The position numbers and the translations under genes are program-made. DNA of 64,000 nt from Cerrena zonata (taxonomy: Eukaryota > Basidiomycota > Agaricomycetes > Polyporales > Cerrenaceae), in assembly GCA_038087015.1 (NCBI GenBank), contig JASBNA010000082.1, forward strand, positions 62,001 to 126,000, given 5' to 3'. This document shows, piece by piece, positions 9,770 through 19,996 of this stretch. Under the pieces are notes generated by a model. That model had not been told where the DNA came from. It made no database searches and was given only the letters and a program-made list of their open reading frames with translations. Numbering within the stretch: position 1 is the first letter of the stretch; each line of letters begins with the position of its first letter.

Positions 9770-10597
9770 TTAAGCTCTACCTAATCGTTCTCGTTCGTCG
9801 GCGTTCTCATCCAACATATATGCTGGTAAATAGGTATTATCGGGTTGTTTTAAGTAAGGATTCGGTTGAGTGTTTTCAACTCCACCCAAACTGGTATACC
9901 CTAGATCATAAACTGAGCAATAATCTAGATTACAACCAACCAAAAAATCCCAGATATCCACATAATTCCAATGAAGAATTGGGTGAATTCTTAGGAAAGA
10001 TGGCCAATTATGGTCAGTCATTTGTTCATAAGATAATTTAGAGCCGTAAGGATCATAGTATCGTACGCCAACAATGATTGATTTAACTTTGGGATTAATT
10101 TTATTCAAATAGTATTCAAATCCATCTTTTAAATCCATTTTTATAATGATTGGATTTAGATGATAATCATGAGTTGATTTTTCTATAAAATTTGATAACT
10201 CTTTAAAAGGCAATTCAGAATTAATGTAGATTGAATCTAATCTATAATCATGGGGAAGTAAATTTATGGAAGGGTTTGTAAATGCGTTTGATGAAAATTT
10301 AGAGTGGATTGTCGCTAGTAGAATAACCAACATTACTAGACAATCCTTACCACCATTATAGGATATAGCTATTTCTTCCAAACCATGTCTATCAATTGCA
10401 GTACCCAAAACATCCATTGTTTTAAGAATTTTACTTTTAACTTGATTTCGTAAATCTGCACTATATTTATATCCATTACGTCTTTGCGGCACAACCCCCC
10501 AAGGAAGTTCATCATTTAAATACTGAGTCACTAAGTGATATGCTTCTTCACATTTTTGTAAGAAAAAGCTTTGTTCATCTCGTTGATCTTGTCCCAT
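9770..10597 (-). CDS. FAD1: FAD synthase (FMN adenylyltransferase)
   Basis: This cytosolic enzyme transfers AMP from ATP to FMN to make FAD. The protein is 275 aa, slightly shorter than the 306-aa S. cerevisiae enzyme. It belongs to the PAPS-reductase-like adenine nucleotide alpha hydrolase fold. The PP-loop motif ISYNGGKDCLVMLVILL lies near residues 79-95, and RIHPILHWNYVDIWDFL near 205-220, followed by the YTSLGGVENTQPNP substrate-pocket region. It starts at the first ATG. No anomaly is seen. Confidence 0.92.
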   Translation of the reverse strand: MGQDQRDEQSFFLQKCEEAYHLVTQYLNDELPWGVVPQRRNGYKYSADLRNQVKSKILKTMDVLGTAIDRHGLEEIAISYNGGKDCLVMLVILLATIHSKFSSNAFTNPSINLLPHDYRLDSIYINSELPFKELSNFIEKSTHDYHLNPIIIKMDLKDGFEYYLNKINPKVKSIIVGVRYYDPYGSKLSYEQMTDHNWPSFLRIHPILHWNYVDIWDFLVGCNLDYCSVYDLGYTSLGGVENTQPNPYLKQPDNTYLPAYMLDENADERERLGRA

Positions 10598-10859
10598 TAA
10601 TGATTGTTACTTGATAATTGATACCGGGATATAGATGAAATAATTTTGCACTAAATTCCAATAAGGCTACTTCTCCCTGGGGACTGCTATGCTATCTGAA
10701 AAGGTGTTGAAAGATTCTTGGTGGTGATGCTGTATATTTTCAATACTAATATTCTAGGTGGTTCTATTGGAAAACCAAATTGAAAAAAAAAAAATTGCCT
10801 TCTATCGCACACCATATGATTTCGTATAAAAAAGCCGAGGTACGGAGCTTTCCTTCGGA

Positions 10860-11623
10860 CTACTTGAATAAAAGCTGCAAGAAGAACTCTTTTGTATCTT
10901 CGTCCCAGAACCACCAATAGCTCTTGGTCATCTCGTCTGATTCGGCAGGCCGATCGATCTCTTTATCAACAGGGATGGCAATGGCAATGTTCTCGTACGG
11001 CTGGGCGGAGAAAACAACGTACTGCCATTGCTTTGGATCTAGTCCGCCGTCTTCATCTTCTTCATTCTTGAAAGATTGGAAATACTCGGCAGATTGGGTT
11101 TGATTGGATGCAGACAACTCATAGTAAGACATAATGAGAAATAATGGTTCCTTGGTGGTGATGCTTGGATACTTCACGTTGATAAGCACCCCCATCTGAA
11201 GACTCGTGGGATCACGTACCTTGGTGATCTTATACGACGGTCTTCCAATCTTGTTCCACGTCCTTTTAACAATGTTATTGATTGTAATCCCATTGACTCC
11301 ACCCCCATCGGCTCTCTGGCCATTGGCCCGTTGTTCTTACGATTATATTTTTCATCCAAGATTCTCCGTCTTTCTAAATTCAGGGTATGCTTCCGGCCCC
11401 CCAAATGCGATATGTAGGACGACTCGTTAGTATGGGTCGTCAAGCAAAGACGGCATTCCAATAGTCCGAGATGGTTTCTGAAAACGTACGGATCGTTCTC
11501 CAAGTCCAACACTTCAGATGTAAGCAACTCTTTCAATCTCCTTTTGGTGTGGACATTGGTTTCCTGCGTATCGGCCACACCACCGCCTCCCTTCTTAGCA
11601 TTCACCCTGTCCGAATAGTCCAT
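10860..11623 (-). CDS. PRP11: Splicing factor 3a subunit Prp11 (SF3A2), frame interrupted
   Basis: Prp11 is part of the SF3a complex of the U2 snRNP and is needed for prespliceosome formation. The N-terminal half has a matrin/U1-type C2H2 zinc finger (CRLCLTTHTNESSYISHLGGRKH, about residues 56-78). The C-terminal half has the family stretch INNIVKRTWNKIGRPSYKI and ends in the SWWFW-type motif YWWFWDEDTKEFFLQLL. The two halves lie in different frames. Between about 11300 and 11345 the reading frame changes by one base; restoring one G in the GGG at 11327-11329 (minus strand) would join them. No GT-AG intron fits. The total length is about 255 codons, normal for Prp11. A sequencing or assembly deletion is the likely cause. 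Confidence 0.85.
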
Positions 11624-12270
11624 TTCTCCTGGGTCTGCTGTGGTTCTTGCTGTGGTTCTTACCGCTGACTCGATGCTCTTCTCCTTTTTGTTTGTTCTCT
11701 TTGCCAGAAAAGGGTATACCTCCGTGCACCATTTCGCATAAGCACCCGTGCACCCGACGCGCCCTAAATTATCACTTAGATAGGAAAGTTCACCAGAAAC
11801 CTTTTTGGCTCAGCACACACAAAAAAGTTCAACAATATAATACTGAAAGAAAGGCACTACGAGAAGAGAATTGTTCAAAGGGCAACTAGTTATTCCCAGT
11901 CAGAAGCTGTTTCAGAAGGTTTTGAAGAGATAGGGAAAGGGTTTCCGGATATTTAGGAACTGCTTAGTGTTGATTTTATTTGCATCAAGAGATATTGAAG
12001 GTTGGATTGATTCCCAGTCACGTCTAGGTTTAAAATTTTCAGTTTAAACTTTCCACACATTCAGGGTTCAACTTGACTACTTGTTTGTACAGACGAAAGA
12101 GAATAATAAGTAGAATACAACACCGGCAATTGTGAGGTTACTCTGTTGGAAACATTGATTAGAAGATCCATTATAACCCGTTATAACGCGTACCCAACTA
12201 TTAATTATATTATTATTATTTATTTAGTAAAATCTTTCGTTTTTCATTGATTAAATACAGAAAGATAATC
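11624..12270. other. Divergent PRP11/SWI6 intergenic region
   Basis: This 647-bp shared promoter contains an ACGCGT MCB element at 12186-12191 (annotated separately), preceded by the near-repeat TTATAACCCGTTATAACGCG. The stretch 11690-11890 has open frames without recognisable protein. No RNA gene is seen. Confidence 0.5.
12186..12191. promoter_or_regulatory. MCB element ACGCGT upstream of SWI6
   Basis: A perfect palindromic MluI cell-cycle box lies 80 bp upstream of the SWI6 start. MBF (Swi6 plus a DNA-binding partner) binds this element, so autoregulation is possible. This rests on the motif only. Confidence 0.45.
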
Positions 12271-14535
12271 ATGGAATCTCCATTACAGATAGGTGATGTC
12301 ACTGCTAATTCGATACTGAATAGGTTAGGTGATACTCACTTGAATTCATCGTTATCCGCATCGGTTAACTCGGTCATTTATTCGGGCCAGAAATTCTTCC
12401 AGTTAACATTGACATGGAAAAAGTCATCCTTGGGATTGAATAAAGGATCGACCATGCCACTAGATCAATCAGTTATCATATTGAGACGTGTTCAAGATTC
12501 GTATGTCAATATATCACAATTATTGCATATTCTTGTGAAGACGGGATTTTTTAACGAATCTCAAGTTGATAATTTCTTGAAGAATGAAATTTTAACTAAT
12601 TCTCAGTATACTTCGTCTAAATCTGATAATACTTATAAGAAAGCGTTATCGAAGTATGATGATTTCACCAATCATAAAGTTGAAGAAATTAAAGGGTTAT
12701 GGATCCCTTATGACAAATCAGTTAATTTAGCTTTAAAATTTGATTTATATGAATATGTTAAAAAATTATTCTTAATTGACGTACATGATTTCGAATCATT
12801 CCCAAGAATTAACTCTTTAGGTCAACAGAAAAGAGGTCTTTTGAAGAGGAGTCTAATAATGATTCTGCAAATGCAAGCTTGATGGGATCCCCCACCAAGA
12901 AACAAAAATTAAATAAACAAACTTCTAATGACGGTTTAGATAAAACTACCGAAGTTAATTTACAAAAGATATTCAAATCAAATGTTAATCATCCTTTCAC
13001 TTTACCTCCGATTGTTAATAACGAAAAGGAAGAAATAATTAATCAAATTAAACTGAAATTCGGTGAAGTTTTCAATAATCCTAAAATTACTTTTAAGACT
13101 ATCAAAACAATCTTTCAACCTATTTTAAGTGAACATTCCCATCCTTTCGATCAAGTAACAATAACTGATGTACCACTAGATGATTCTGGTAAAACCGCAT
13201 TACATTTCGCTGCTACTTTAGGTTCTTTGGAATTGGTTTCTAGTTTTATTAAACTTTGTATTTCTTCACCAATTAGAGGTGATTCAAATGGTGAATCTCC
13301 TTTAATATCAGGCAATTCAAGTGACGAATTCAAAGGAAAACGGTAATTTCCCAGAATTATTAAATGATTGGCTATGGCCAAATTTATGGTTATTGGATCA
13401 TAACAGAAGATCTTTCTTACATCATTTAGTAATTCAACCAAAAAAGAATTTTGAAAGTACGAAGTACTACTTAACAAAGATATTAGAGTGGATTTTGTCT
13501 TCATTTATTTCAATTAAGAATGAAGGTCATGAGATTGTTAACTCATCAACTAATCATCAAAATCTATTCAATTTATGTAATCAAATAATCAACCTTCAAG
13601 ATAAAGTTGACGGTAATACTGCTTTACATTTAGCCGCTGAACAAGAATCAAAATGGTTAGTAAATATCTTATTAAAACTAAATGCTGATGTTAACCTTAA
13701 AAATAAAATGAATGTTAAACCAATTGATTTTAAAATTGTGTCAGAACTTTTAAATAATGAAAATTCTGACGAAGATGATTATATTACTAATTTGGTTCAA
13801 ACCAGTGTTGAGTTTTTGAAGAAAAGAGATGAAGTTGATGATTTTAATATTAATGATTCAAAAAATTTTCAAGAAGATTTAGTTGATCATTTAATAAGTA
13901 ACACTCCCAAACGCGTTACCGATAATAAATCTGATTTGCTTTCAAATAAGATCTTTCAAAGTATTCAAGACTTATTATCGAATACTAATGCAGAATATGA
14001 AAATATTATAAATACAAAGAAAAAACAAGTTGTTAAATTGAACAAACAATTACATGATTCAACCTTAATGACTGCTAATAATAGATATATGACGAAAAAA
14101 ATTATTGAAAAATTATCAGATTTAGATAATTTAAAATTACAAATGACAAATATAAACGATAAATGTCAACAATTGAAGAAATATTTATCCGAAGATGAAG
14201 ATTTGGAGAAGGATGAAAAATTTAACGCTGACGAAACTTTCATAATCGAACCAATATATGAAAAATTGATTAATAATGAAGAAATTGATATAAACTCGTT
14301 GGTAAATGATTCAAACTTGACCAATGCATTACCTTCACTCTCAACTTTAAAAGCAAGAACTAAAGCTTATGAAGAAGTTAATAAAAAATTACAAAGCGAA
14401 TTGAATGGTTTATCGGACTACTCAGAACTCACATCGAAATTCAAGAAAGTTGTTAGTTTTTGTACAGGAGTTGATATAAATGAAGTTGATGAGTTGTTGG
14501 ATGGCTTATTAGAAGCTGTCGAGAGTCAACAGTAG
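12271..14535 (+). CDS. SWI6: Swi6-type ankyrin-repeat cofactor of G1/S transcription, two frame breaks
   Basis: Swi6 is the regulatory, non-DNA-binding subunit of SBF/MBF. The N-terminal domain (about 1-190) resembles the APSES/KilA-N-like domain of the Swi6/Mbp1 family (SVIILRRVQDSYVNISQLL). Central ankyrin repeats include SGKTALHFAATLGSLELVS and DGNTALHLAAEQESKWLVN. The C-terminus is coiled coil (about 560-750), used for heterodimerisation. Three consecutive open segments in frames 1, 3 and 1 encode it. The first break is at AAAA 12829-12832, where one A appears missing. The second is at AAAA 13337-13340, where one A appears extra. After both corrections the protein is about 754 aa, close to S. 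cerevisiae Swi6 (803). The ATG is at 12271; the frame upstream of it has only TTG. Confidence 0.82.
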
Positions 14536-14882
14536 CGTAAAGCATTTGTTTTTCCTAATCCCGTCATAAAAGAATTTTACTTCGCTCTTGTTATTTTAAA
14601 TTATATATCTTATCAAGAAGGAACCTTGATAATACGATATTTGGCCTTCATTTCTAATTTTTCTATCCCAGGCGATGATTCGCTCGGTTGTATTAATTTT
14701 ATAATAATTTACAAGTAATCTTTAAGATTCAATGTAGTTTACCATAGAAAAATGCAATTAATTAGAGACAAAAGAAAAAGATCAATTAGAATAAAAATAT
14801 TTTTACTACTATACAAATATCATAGCATAAAGATGACGTTAGAAGAACTAAATTCGAAGGAAACATGTAAAGGGAGATTATG
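14536..14882. other. Convergent SWI6/FRQ1 intergenic region
   Basis: 347 bp of AT-rich 3' flanks. No gene or structured element is recognised. Confidence 0.5.
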
Positions 14883-15459
14883 CTAAACAAGGCCATCATA
14901 AGCAGATAAAGAATTAACCAATGAGGGGTCAATTTGAGCCAAACGCTTAAGATCGTCAAATTCAAGATAATCAACACTAGGATCCTTCTCTAATTGCTTG
15001 AAGAGTTTAGCTGCCCTCAATTCGGGATCTTTTTCGTCTTCTGGAAGCTGAACCATTGGACCAATCATTTTGTAAATTGCCTGAATCACTGTTAAAACAT
15101 TAGCATACCCAACTTTACCACTCTTATCCAAATCGTAGAGCCTGAAAGCTCCACTCTAACTTCTGATCTATATCCCCTCTACTGGTAATTGATAAGGCTA
15201 TTATGAATTCTTTGAAATCAATATATTTTGAATTATCGGTATCAAACAACTTAAACAAATAATGACAGTAATCGGTAGGATCTCCAAATGGGAAAAACTG
15301 CTTGAAAACTTTGGAAAACTCTTCCTCCGACAATTGACCAGACGGACAGTCTCTTAAAAACCCTTTATACCATTGTTGTAATTCCCTTTTATCAAAGTAC
15401 GTCTTTTGACGAAGTTGATTAAGGTCATCTTTTGATAACTTGGAAACTGCTTTACCCAT
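14883..15459 (-). CDS. FRQ1: Frequenin / neuronal calcium sensor homologue, frame interrupted
   Basis: Frq1 is an N-myristoylated Ca2+-binding activator of the PI 4-kinase Pik1 at the Golgi. The chosen ATG gives [13 protein letters not shown], a myristoylation-competent start conserved in Frq1; the open frame upstream has no ATG. EF-hands are visible at [16 protein letters not shown] and [15 protein letters not shown], with a degenerate one at [14 protein letters not shown]. The protein ends [13 protein letters not shown], like other frequenins. The frame changes at about 15145-15151: deleting one T from AGCTTTC (minus strand) links EWSF to RLYDLDKSG. The corrected length is about 191 aa, the family norm of 190. 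This is probably an assembly error. Confidence 0.88.
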
Positions 15460-15705
15460 TTTCTTTTCTCTGTGTCTATGCTGATCGTCCCGAAGCTTAT
15501 CTCGTTGTACGATCAAGGCCTCTTTATCACTTATCAACTACTTCCCTGATAAACAACAAGAACAGAGTGTTGGTGAGTTTGCAAAACCTCTAGTATCACA
15601 AGTTGGTACGTAAACGACTATTCTTCACGTTCTTTTTTTTTTTTTTTGTTTTTGCTTTCTTTATACCCTTTAACGAAGCCATCTTTATTACAAATCAGTA
15701 AAGAC

Positions 15706-16143
15706 ATGATGTTGAAGAACATAGTATCCAAGAGAGGCTTTTCCGTGTGTAGCAGAAGCTTGCTTAACCATGGAAAGCCGCAAAATCCGGTTTATAATGA
15801 AGGTATTACCATGAAAATCGAGCCAATTCAAAGAACTGGAGAAACTATCGACGTGAAAAGAGCTAGATTGGTATACCAATCCAGAAAAAGAGGGATTTTA
15901 GAAAGTGATTTACTATTGAGTAGATTTGCTAAAAAGTACTTGAATACCTTTAGCGACGAAGAACTCGACGAGTACGATAAGTTGTTGGACGAACCAGACT
16001 GGGATATCTACTATTGGGCTACCAAAAACTACGACGTTACTCCATTACCAGAAAAATGGAAGAACTCAAAAATATTGGCTCTTTTACAAAAAACTGCTCA
16101 AAATGAAGAAAGAGAGATTTTAAGAATGCCTGACTTGCATTAA
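15706..16143 (+). CDS. EMI5: Succinate dehydrogenase assembly factor 2 (SdhAF2)
   Basis: This mitochondrial matrix protein (SDH5) is required to attach FAD covalently to the flavoprotein subunit of succinate dehydrogenase. The protein is 145 aa. A basic presequence ([20 protein letters not shown]) precedes the conserved core with [44 protein letters not shown] and the C-terminal [10 protein letters not shown]. The open frame begins earlier at TTG, but the first ATG is at 15706, directly followed by a second. It is divergent from FRQ1 by about 250 bp. Confidence 0.93.
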   Translation: MMLKNIVSKRGFSVCSRSLLNHGKPQNPVYNEGITMKIEPIQRTGETIDVKRARLVYQSRKRGILESDLLLSRFAKKYLNTFSDEELDEYDKLLDEPDWDIYYWATKNYDVTPLPEKWKNSKILALLQKTAQNEEREILRMPDLH

Positions 16144-16320
16144 TTCATTACTCATTACCTTTAGTTTCTGTACATAGTCTTTATATTTATTCGTTTTTGA
16201 TTGAATATTGTAGGTGTATGGGTGTTTTTTCTCGATTTATCCCGCAAGACAAACTAATAGAAGCAAGGCAGGAGAGAACACTAGAAGTAGATTACGGGTG
16301 AAGATAACATAGTCAGTGCC

Positions 16321-17550
16321 ATGAGTGAATCATTAGATACAATTCCCGAAGAGTTCAAGTCGGACAAAACCATAGTGCCTTTTATAACTAGGTCAAACGA
16401 GTTGGAATCAGTTAATCCAATTGTCAGTTATTATTGTAAGATATATGTGCTTGAGTATATATTGAATAATAAGTTGCATTTGAAAGGTGGTGAATGTGAA
16501 TCCTTCACGATCAAGTTACTTGATCTTACTGAATCAATGAAGAAGTCTACAGAAGATGAATCTTTGAATAAAGTATTGAATGATAAGCAATTATCAATAA
16601 ATTCGGTCTTTTCATTTGGTTTTAAGATTTTCAATAGTGCTTTAGAATTAGTTTCAAAATACGATGGTAACAAAATAGCATTGGCCCAAAAATTGAAAGT
16701 TTCAATACAGTTTTTATCATTATTAACCATCTTCACAGAAAATGGAAATGATCCTGCGATTGATTTTGGAAAATTGACGGGAGGAGTGACTCCAACCAAC
16801 GAGGAATTTGAGAAATTTATTAAAGAGAAGATAAAGATTGCGAAGTATCAGTTATCCAGATTGATTAAAAATGAAATACCACTTCATAGTAGTGAAGAAG
16901 TGAATGATGAAGAGTTAGAAGACGAATTGGAACGAGAACTTAATAATCTAGACACCAGTAAGCCAGGTGACGATGTCAAAGATGACGACTTGGGATTGCC
17001 TGCAACTCCTACATTTATAGATGGGCAAGATCTGAACTTACCAGAAGACGACGGTCTGAGCTTACCAAAGGATGAAGATGACGAATTGGGCTTACCTAAA
17101 ACTCCAAGTTTTATTGATGAAGAATCTAAACCAGCACCAAATGGGAACGATTTAAACTTGCCTGGAGCACCACATTTCTTACCTGAGTCAGATGACGCTA
17201 ACGTTGAAGAGGATTCTGACGTTAAATTACCTGGAGCACCAAAATTTCTTCCAGATGATGATTTGAGTCACATTAATAAAAATTCATCGATCCAGGTCTT
17301 CCCACCTGGCAATAGTAGGAAATCATCTGCAGCTTCTGTTCCACCAGTGGCCAAGGCTCAACCAACACTTTCACATTCCCAACACATAACAAAGGAAAAC
17401 TTGAGTCAAATCATTGATAAAACCGATCATATTGCTAAAATTCAAAAACATGCTAAATTTGCCATTTCGGCACTTAATTACGAAGACTTGAATACTGCTG
17501 AAGACGAATTATTAAAAGGATTAGAAATGTTAAGAGGTATTAAAGATTAG
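16321..17550 (+). CDS. VTA1: Vta1/LIP5, Vps4 activator of the ESCRT pathway
   Basis: Vta1 stimulates the AAA-ATPase Vps4 during ESCRT-III disassembly at multivesicular bodies. The protein is 409 aa. The N-terminal tandem-MIT-type domain covers about 1-175 (IPFITRSNELESVNPIVSYYCKIYVLEYIL). The central region holds at least five acidic repeats of the form (D)xLxLPxTPxFI or LPGAPxFLPE. The C-terminal Vta1 domain that binds Vps4 is HIAKIQKHAKFAISALNYED onwards. It starts at the first ATG and is convergent with an aldo-keto reductase gene 75 bp away. Confidence 0.92.
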   Translation: MSESLDTIPEEFKSDKTIVPFITRSNELESVNPIVSYYCKIYVLEYILNNKLHLKGGECESFTIKLLDLTESMKKSTEDESLNKVLNDKQLSINSVFSFGFKIFNSALELVSKYDGNKIALAQKLKVSIQFLSLLTIFTENGNDPAIDFGKLTGGVTPTNEEFEKFIKEKIKIAKYQLSRLIKNEIPLHSSEEVNDEELEDELERELNNLDTSKPGDDVKDDDLGLPATPTFIDGQDLNLPEDDGLSLPKDEDDELGLPKTPSFIDEESKPAPNGNDLNLPGAPHFLPESDDANVEEDSDVKLPGAPKFLPDDDLSHINKNSSIQVFPPGNSRKSSAASVPPVAKAQPTLSHSQHITKENLSQIIDKTDHIAKIQKHAKFAISALNYEDLNTAEDELLKGLEMLRGIKD

Positions 17551-17624
17551 TTTATATTAATATACGTTACAGACTTACAACAAAATACATAAATCAAGCA
17601 TTTATTAAACTATCTCTAGAAAAA

Positions 17625-18509
17625 TTAAGCAGAGTGACTGTCAAAGACACCTTTAAACAAGTTGGTTCTATGAGTACCATCTTTCTTTTCTAATTGATTC
17701 AAAATTTCAAAATCTTCTTCAGGTAATTTGAAAGTCTTCAAGTTACCAATAATTCTTGATTCAGTAACCGATTTTGGTAAAACAATTGTTTTTCTTTGAA
17801 CAGCCCAAGAAACCAAAACTTGACCAGCATTAGCATTATGTTTCTTACCAATTTCAACGACAGTTGGGTTAGTTAACAATGGAGAGTCAACAGAACCCAA
17901 AGGAGAGTAAGCTTCGATATAAATATCATTCTTGTATAAGTAGTCGTATAATTCTGGTTGAGTTAATAAAGGATGGGCTTCAATTTGGTTAACAACTGGT
18001 TTAACTTTAATTGAAGGATCTTCCAAAACGGCCTTGGTTTGTTCAAGGTTATAATTGGAAATACCAACACTTTTAACTTTACCGGTATCGAGTAATTTAA
18101 CAATTTCTTTATAACTATCATTTGGAGTCCAGTTACTCAATGGTTTTTCATTTTCGTCGACTGGAGCTGGCCAGTGAACCAAGTATAAATCAACATAGTC
18201 CAATTGTAATAATTCTAACGATTTATCCAAGGCAGCAGCAGCATTTTTATGATCAGTATTCCATAATTTGGTGGTAACGTAGATTTCCTTTCTTGGAACC
18301 CCAGAATCAATAATGGCTTGTCCAACTTCATCTTCATTACCATAGATCTTAGCAGTATCAATGTGTCTATAACCATTCTTTAAAGCAACAAGAACAGATT
18401 GATAAGCTTCACCCTTTTTATCTGCTCTCCAAGTACCCAAACCAATTGCTGGGATTTTAGAACCATCATTTAAGGTGAAAACATCAGAATTAACTTGTAA
18501 ACTAGCCAT
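17625..18509 (-). CDS. Aldo-keto reductase, Gcy1/Ypr1 type (copy 1)
   Basis: This is an NADPH-dependent reductase of the AKR3 group; relatives reduce glyceraldehyde, dihydroxyacetone and other carbonyls. The protein is 294 aa. The catalytic tetrad is visible: Asp and Tyr in HIDTAKIYGNEDEVG (near 50-57), Lys in TTKLWN (near 80) and His in LVHWPAP (near 110). NQIEAHPLLTQ and the nucleotide-binding LPKSVTESRI are also present. A closely related copy follows 600 bp away on the same strand, so this is a tandem duplication. Its substrate cannot be read from the sequence. Confidence 0.9.
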   Translation of the reverse strand: MASLQVNSDVFTLNDGSKIPAIGLGTWRADKKGEAYQSVLVALKNGYRHIDTAKIYGNEDEVGQAIIDSGVPRKEIYVTTKLWNTDHKNAAAALDKSLELLQLDYVDLYLVHWPAPVDENEKPLSNWTPNDSYKEIVKLLDTGKVKSVGISNYNLEQTKAVLEDPSIKVKPVVNQIEAHPLLTQPELYDYLYKNDIYIEAYSPLGSVDSPLLTNPTVVEIGKKHNANAGQVLVSWAVQRKTIVLPKSVTESRIIGNLKTFKLPEEDFEILNQLEKKDGTHRTNLFKGVFDSHSA

Positions 18510-19108
18510 TTTTTGCTTAATAATAAAACTTTAAATATCAATTGATAGTGTATTAATCGATATACCCAATTGACCAAGTGACGGGGGCGAAAGCATCCCT
18601 TTTATATCAAATCAGACAAGTTTTGTGATTTGCTATTAGAAAAGACTCGAAAAATTTGATATCCGGGGCACGGTGGGTCAGAAATCCGACTGTGGTTGCG
18701 GTGGGTGAGACTTTTGGCTGGTGTCACGGGAATTCCGGTCGGAGGAGCAAAAGTTGCTTAATTAGCGGCCGCACTTTTGCAACCCTCGAAAGTTGCATTT
18801 GCAATTTAACTGTTTGTTGCAATAACAATAAGTCTCTCCTCATGTTAAAATCCGAGACTCCACAGACCTTGGTATTGACGGTAGGCAGATCAGTTACAAC
18901 ACTTGCAGTTGATTGACTAAATAGTTGATCGGAAGTTACAGAAGTTACAGTAAATAGTTAATAGTATAAACATTTTATTGCATGTACATAATCTAAGTTC
19001 ACCAAAAAATAACCCAAAAGGTGCTAGCACCAATCAGTTAAAACAAGAATCAAAAGAATCTAAATCATTAATATCAAAATCATAAGTTCAAATCATAAAT
19101 CAAAGAGC
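18510..19108. other. Intergenic region between the two aldo-keto reductases
   Basis: 599 bp with a GC-richer block at 18655-18790 that includes a NotI-type palindrome GCGGCCGC near 18767-18774. There is a TGACTAA (a Yap1-type site) at 18914-18920 and a GGGGG/CCC-type stretch near 18584. This may make copy 1 stress-responsive. No gene is seen. Confidence 0.4.
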
Positions 19109-19996
19109 TTATTCGGTAAAATCAGCCCAGTCAGGATCAAAGGTTCTAACAACCCCGTCCTTTTCACTCAAAGTATTCAAAGTTTCAAAATCTTCGTCAG
19201 ACAATTTAATAGTCTTCAAGTTAGAGACAATTCTAGCAGCAGTAGAAGATTTAGGCAAAACAACAGTCCCTCTTTGGATAGCCCAAGAAACCAATATTTG
19301 AGCAGGCTCGACACTGTTTGATTTAGCCAATTCAACAATGGTTGGATTCTTGAATAATGGAGAATTGCATGAACCCAATGGAGAATAAGCTTCAATCTTA
19401 ATATCTTTGGATTTACAGTAGTCAAACAAGGCTGGCTGGGTCAAAAGAGGATGGGCCTCAATTTGATTGACAACCGGCTTGATACTGACATCCTTGTCAC
19501 TCAATAATTTGTCCAATTGAGTTTTGGTACAATTCGAAACACCAATGGCACGAACTTTACCAGTCTTCATCAATTTTTGCAACTCTTTATAAGTGTCAAT
19601 GTAGTTCCAGTCACTATAACGTTCACCTTCGTGTTCTGGATCCAAGGAAATGGGCCAGTGTAACAAGTACAAGTCAACATAGTCAACTCCCAATTTTTGC
19701 AACGAGGTATCCAAGGCTTGAGGAACAATCTTGTGATCGGCATTCCACAACTTGGTGGTAATAAAAATTTCTTCACGAGGAACTCCAGAGTCCTTAATGG
19801 CCATACCAATCTCTTCCTCGTTTCTATATCTAGCAGCAGTGTCGATATGTCTATATCCATTCTTCAATGCAACCTTGACCGAGTTATAGGCTTCGCCTTT
19901 GGCAGTAGCCTTATAGGTACCCAAACCAATGGCTGGGATTTTAACCCCTTTACCCAAGTCAATCAAATCTTTGTTCATTTGTAAAGCAGCAGACAT
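19109..19996 (-). CDS. Aldo-keto reductase, Gcy1/Ypr1 type (copy 2)
   Basis: The protein is 295 aa and collinear with the neighbouring copy. Shared elements are GLGTYKATAKGEAYNSVKVALKNG, HIDTAARYRNEEEIG (Asp, Tyr), TTKLWNADH (Lys), LLHWPISLDPEHEGE (His) and NQIEAHPLLTQPALF. Extra residues (EHEGERYSDWN) after the active-site His, absent from copy 1, and a different C-terminus (VRTFDPDWADFTE) suggest substrate divergence. That C-terminus resembles the Gcy1 ending more than copy 1 does. The start is the ATG at 19994-19996. Confidence 0.9.
   Translation of the reverse strand: MSAALQMNKDLIDLGKGVKIPAIGLGTYKATAKGEAYNSVKVALKNGYRHIDTAARYRNEEEIGMAIKDSGVPREEIFITTKLWNADHKIVPQALDTSLQKLGVDYVDLYLLHWPISLDPEHEGERYSDWNYIDTYKELQKLMKTGKVRAIGVSNCTKTQLDKLLSDKDVSIKPVVNQIEAHPLLTQPALFDYCKSKDIKIEAYSPLGSCNSPLFKNPTIVELAKSNSVEPAQILVSWAIQRGTVVLPKSSTAARIVSNLKTIKLSDEDFETLNTLSEKDGVVRTFDPDWADFTE

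Noticed and set aside
10860..11623. A PRP11 intron to explain the two frames
   Set aside because: No GT...TACTAAC...AG set fits between the halves, and the conserved protein is continuous with a one-base correction.
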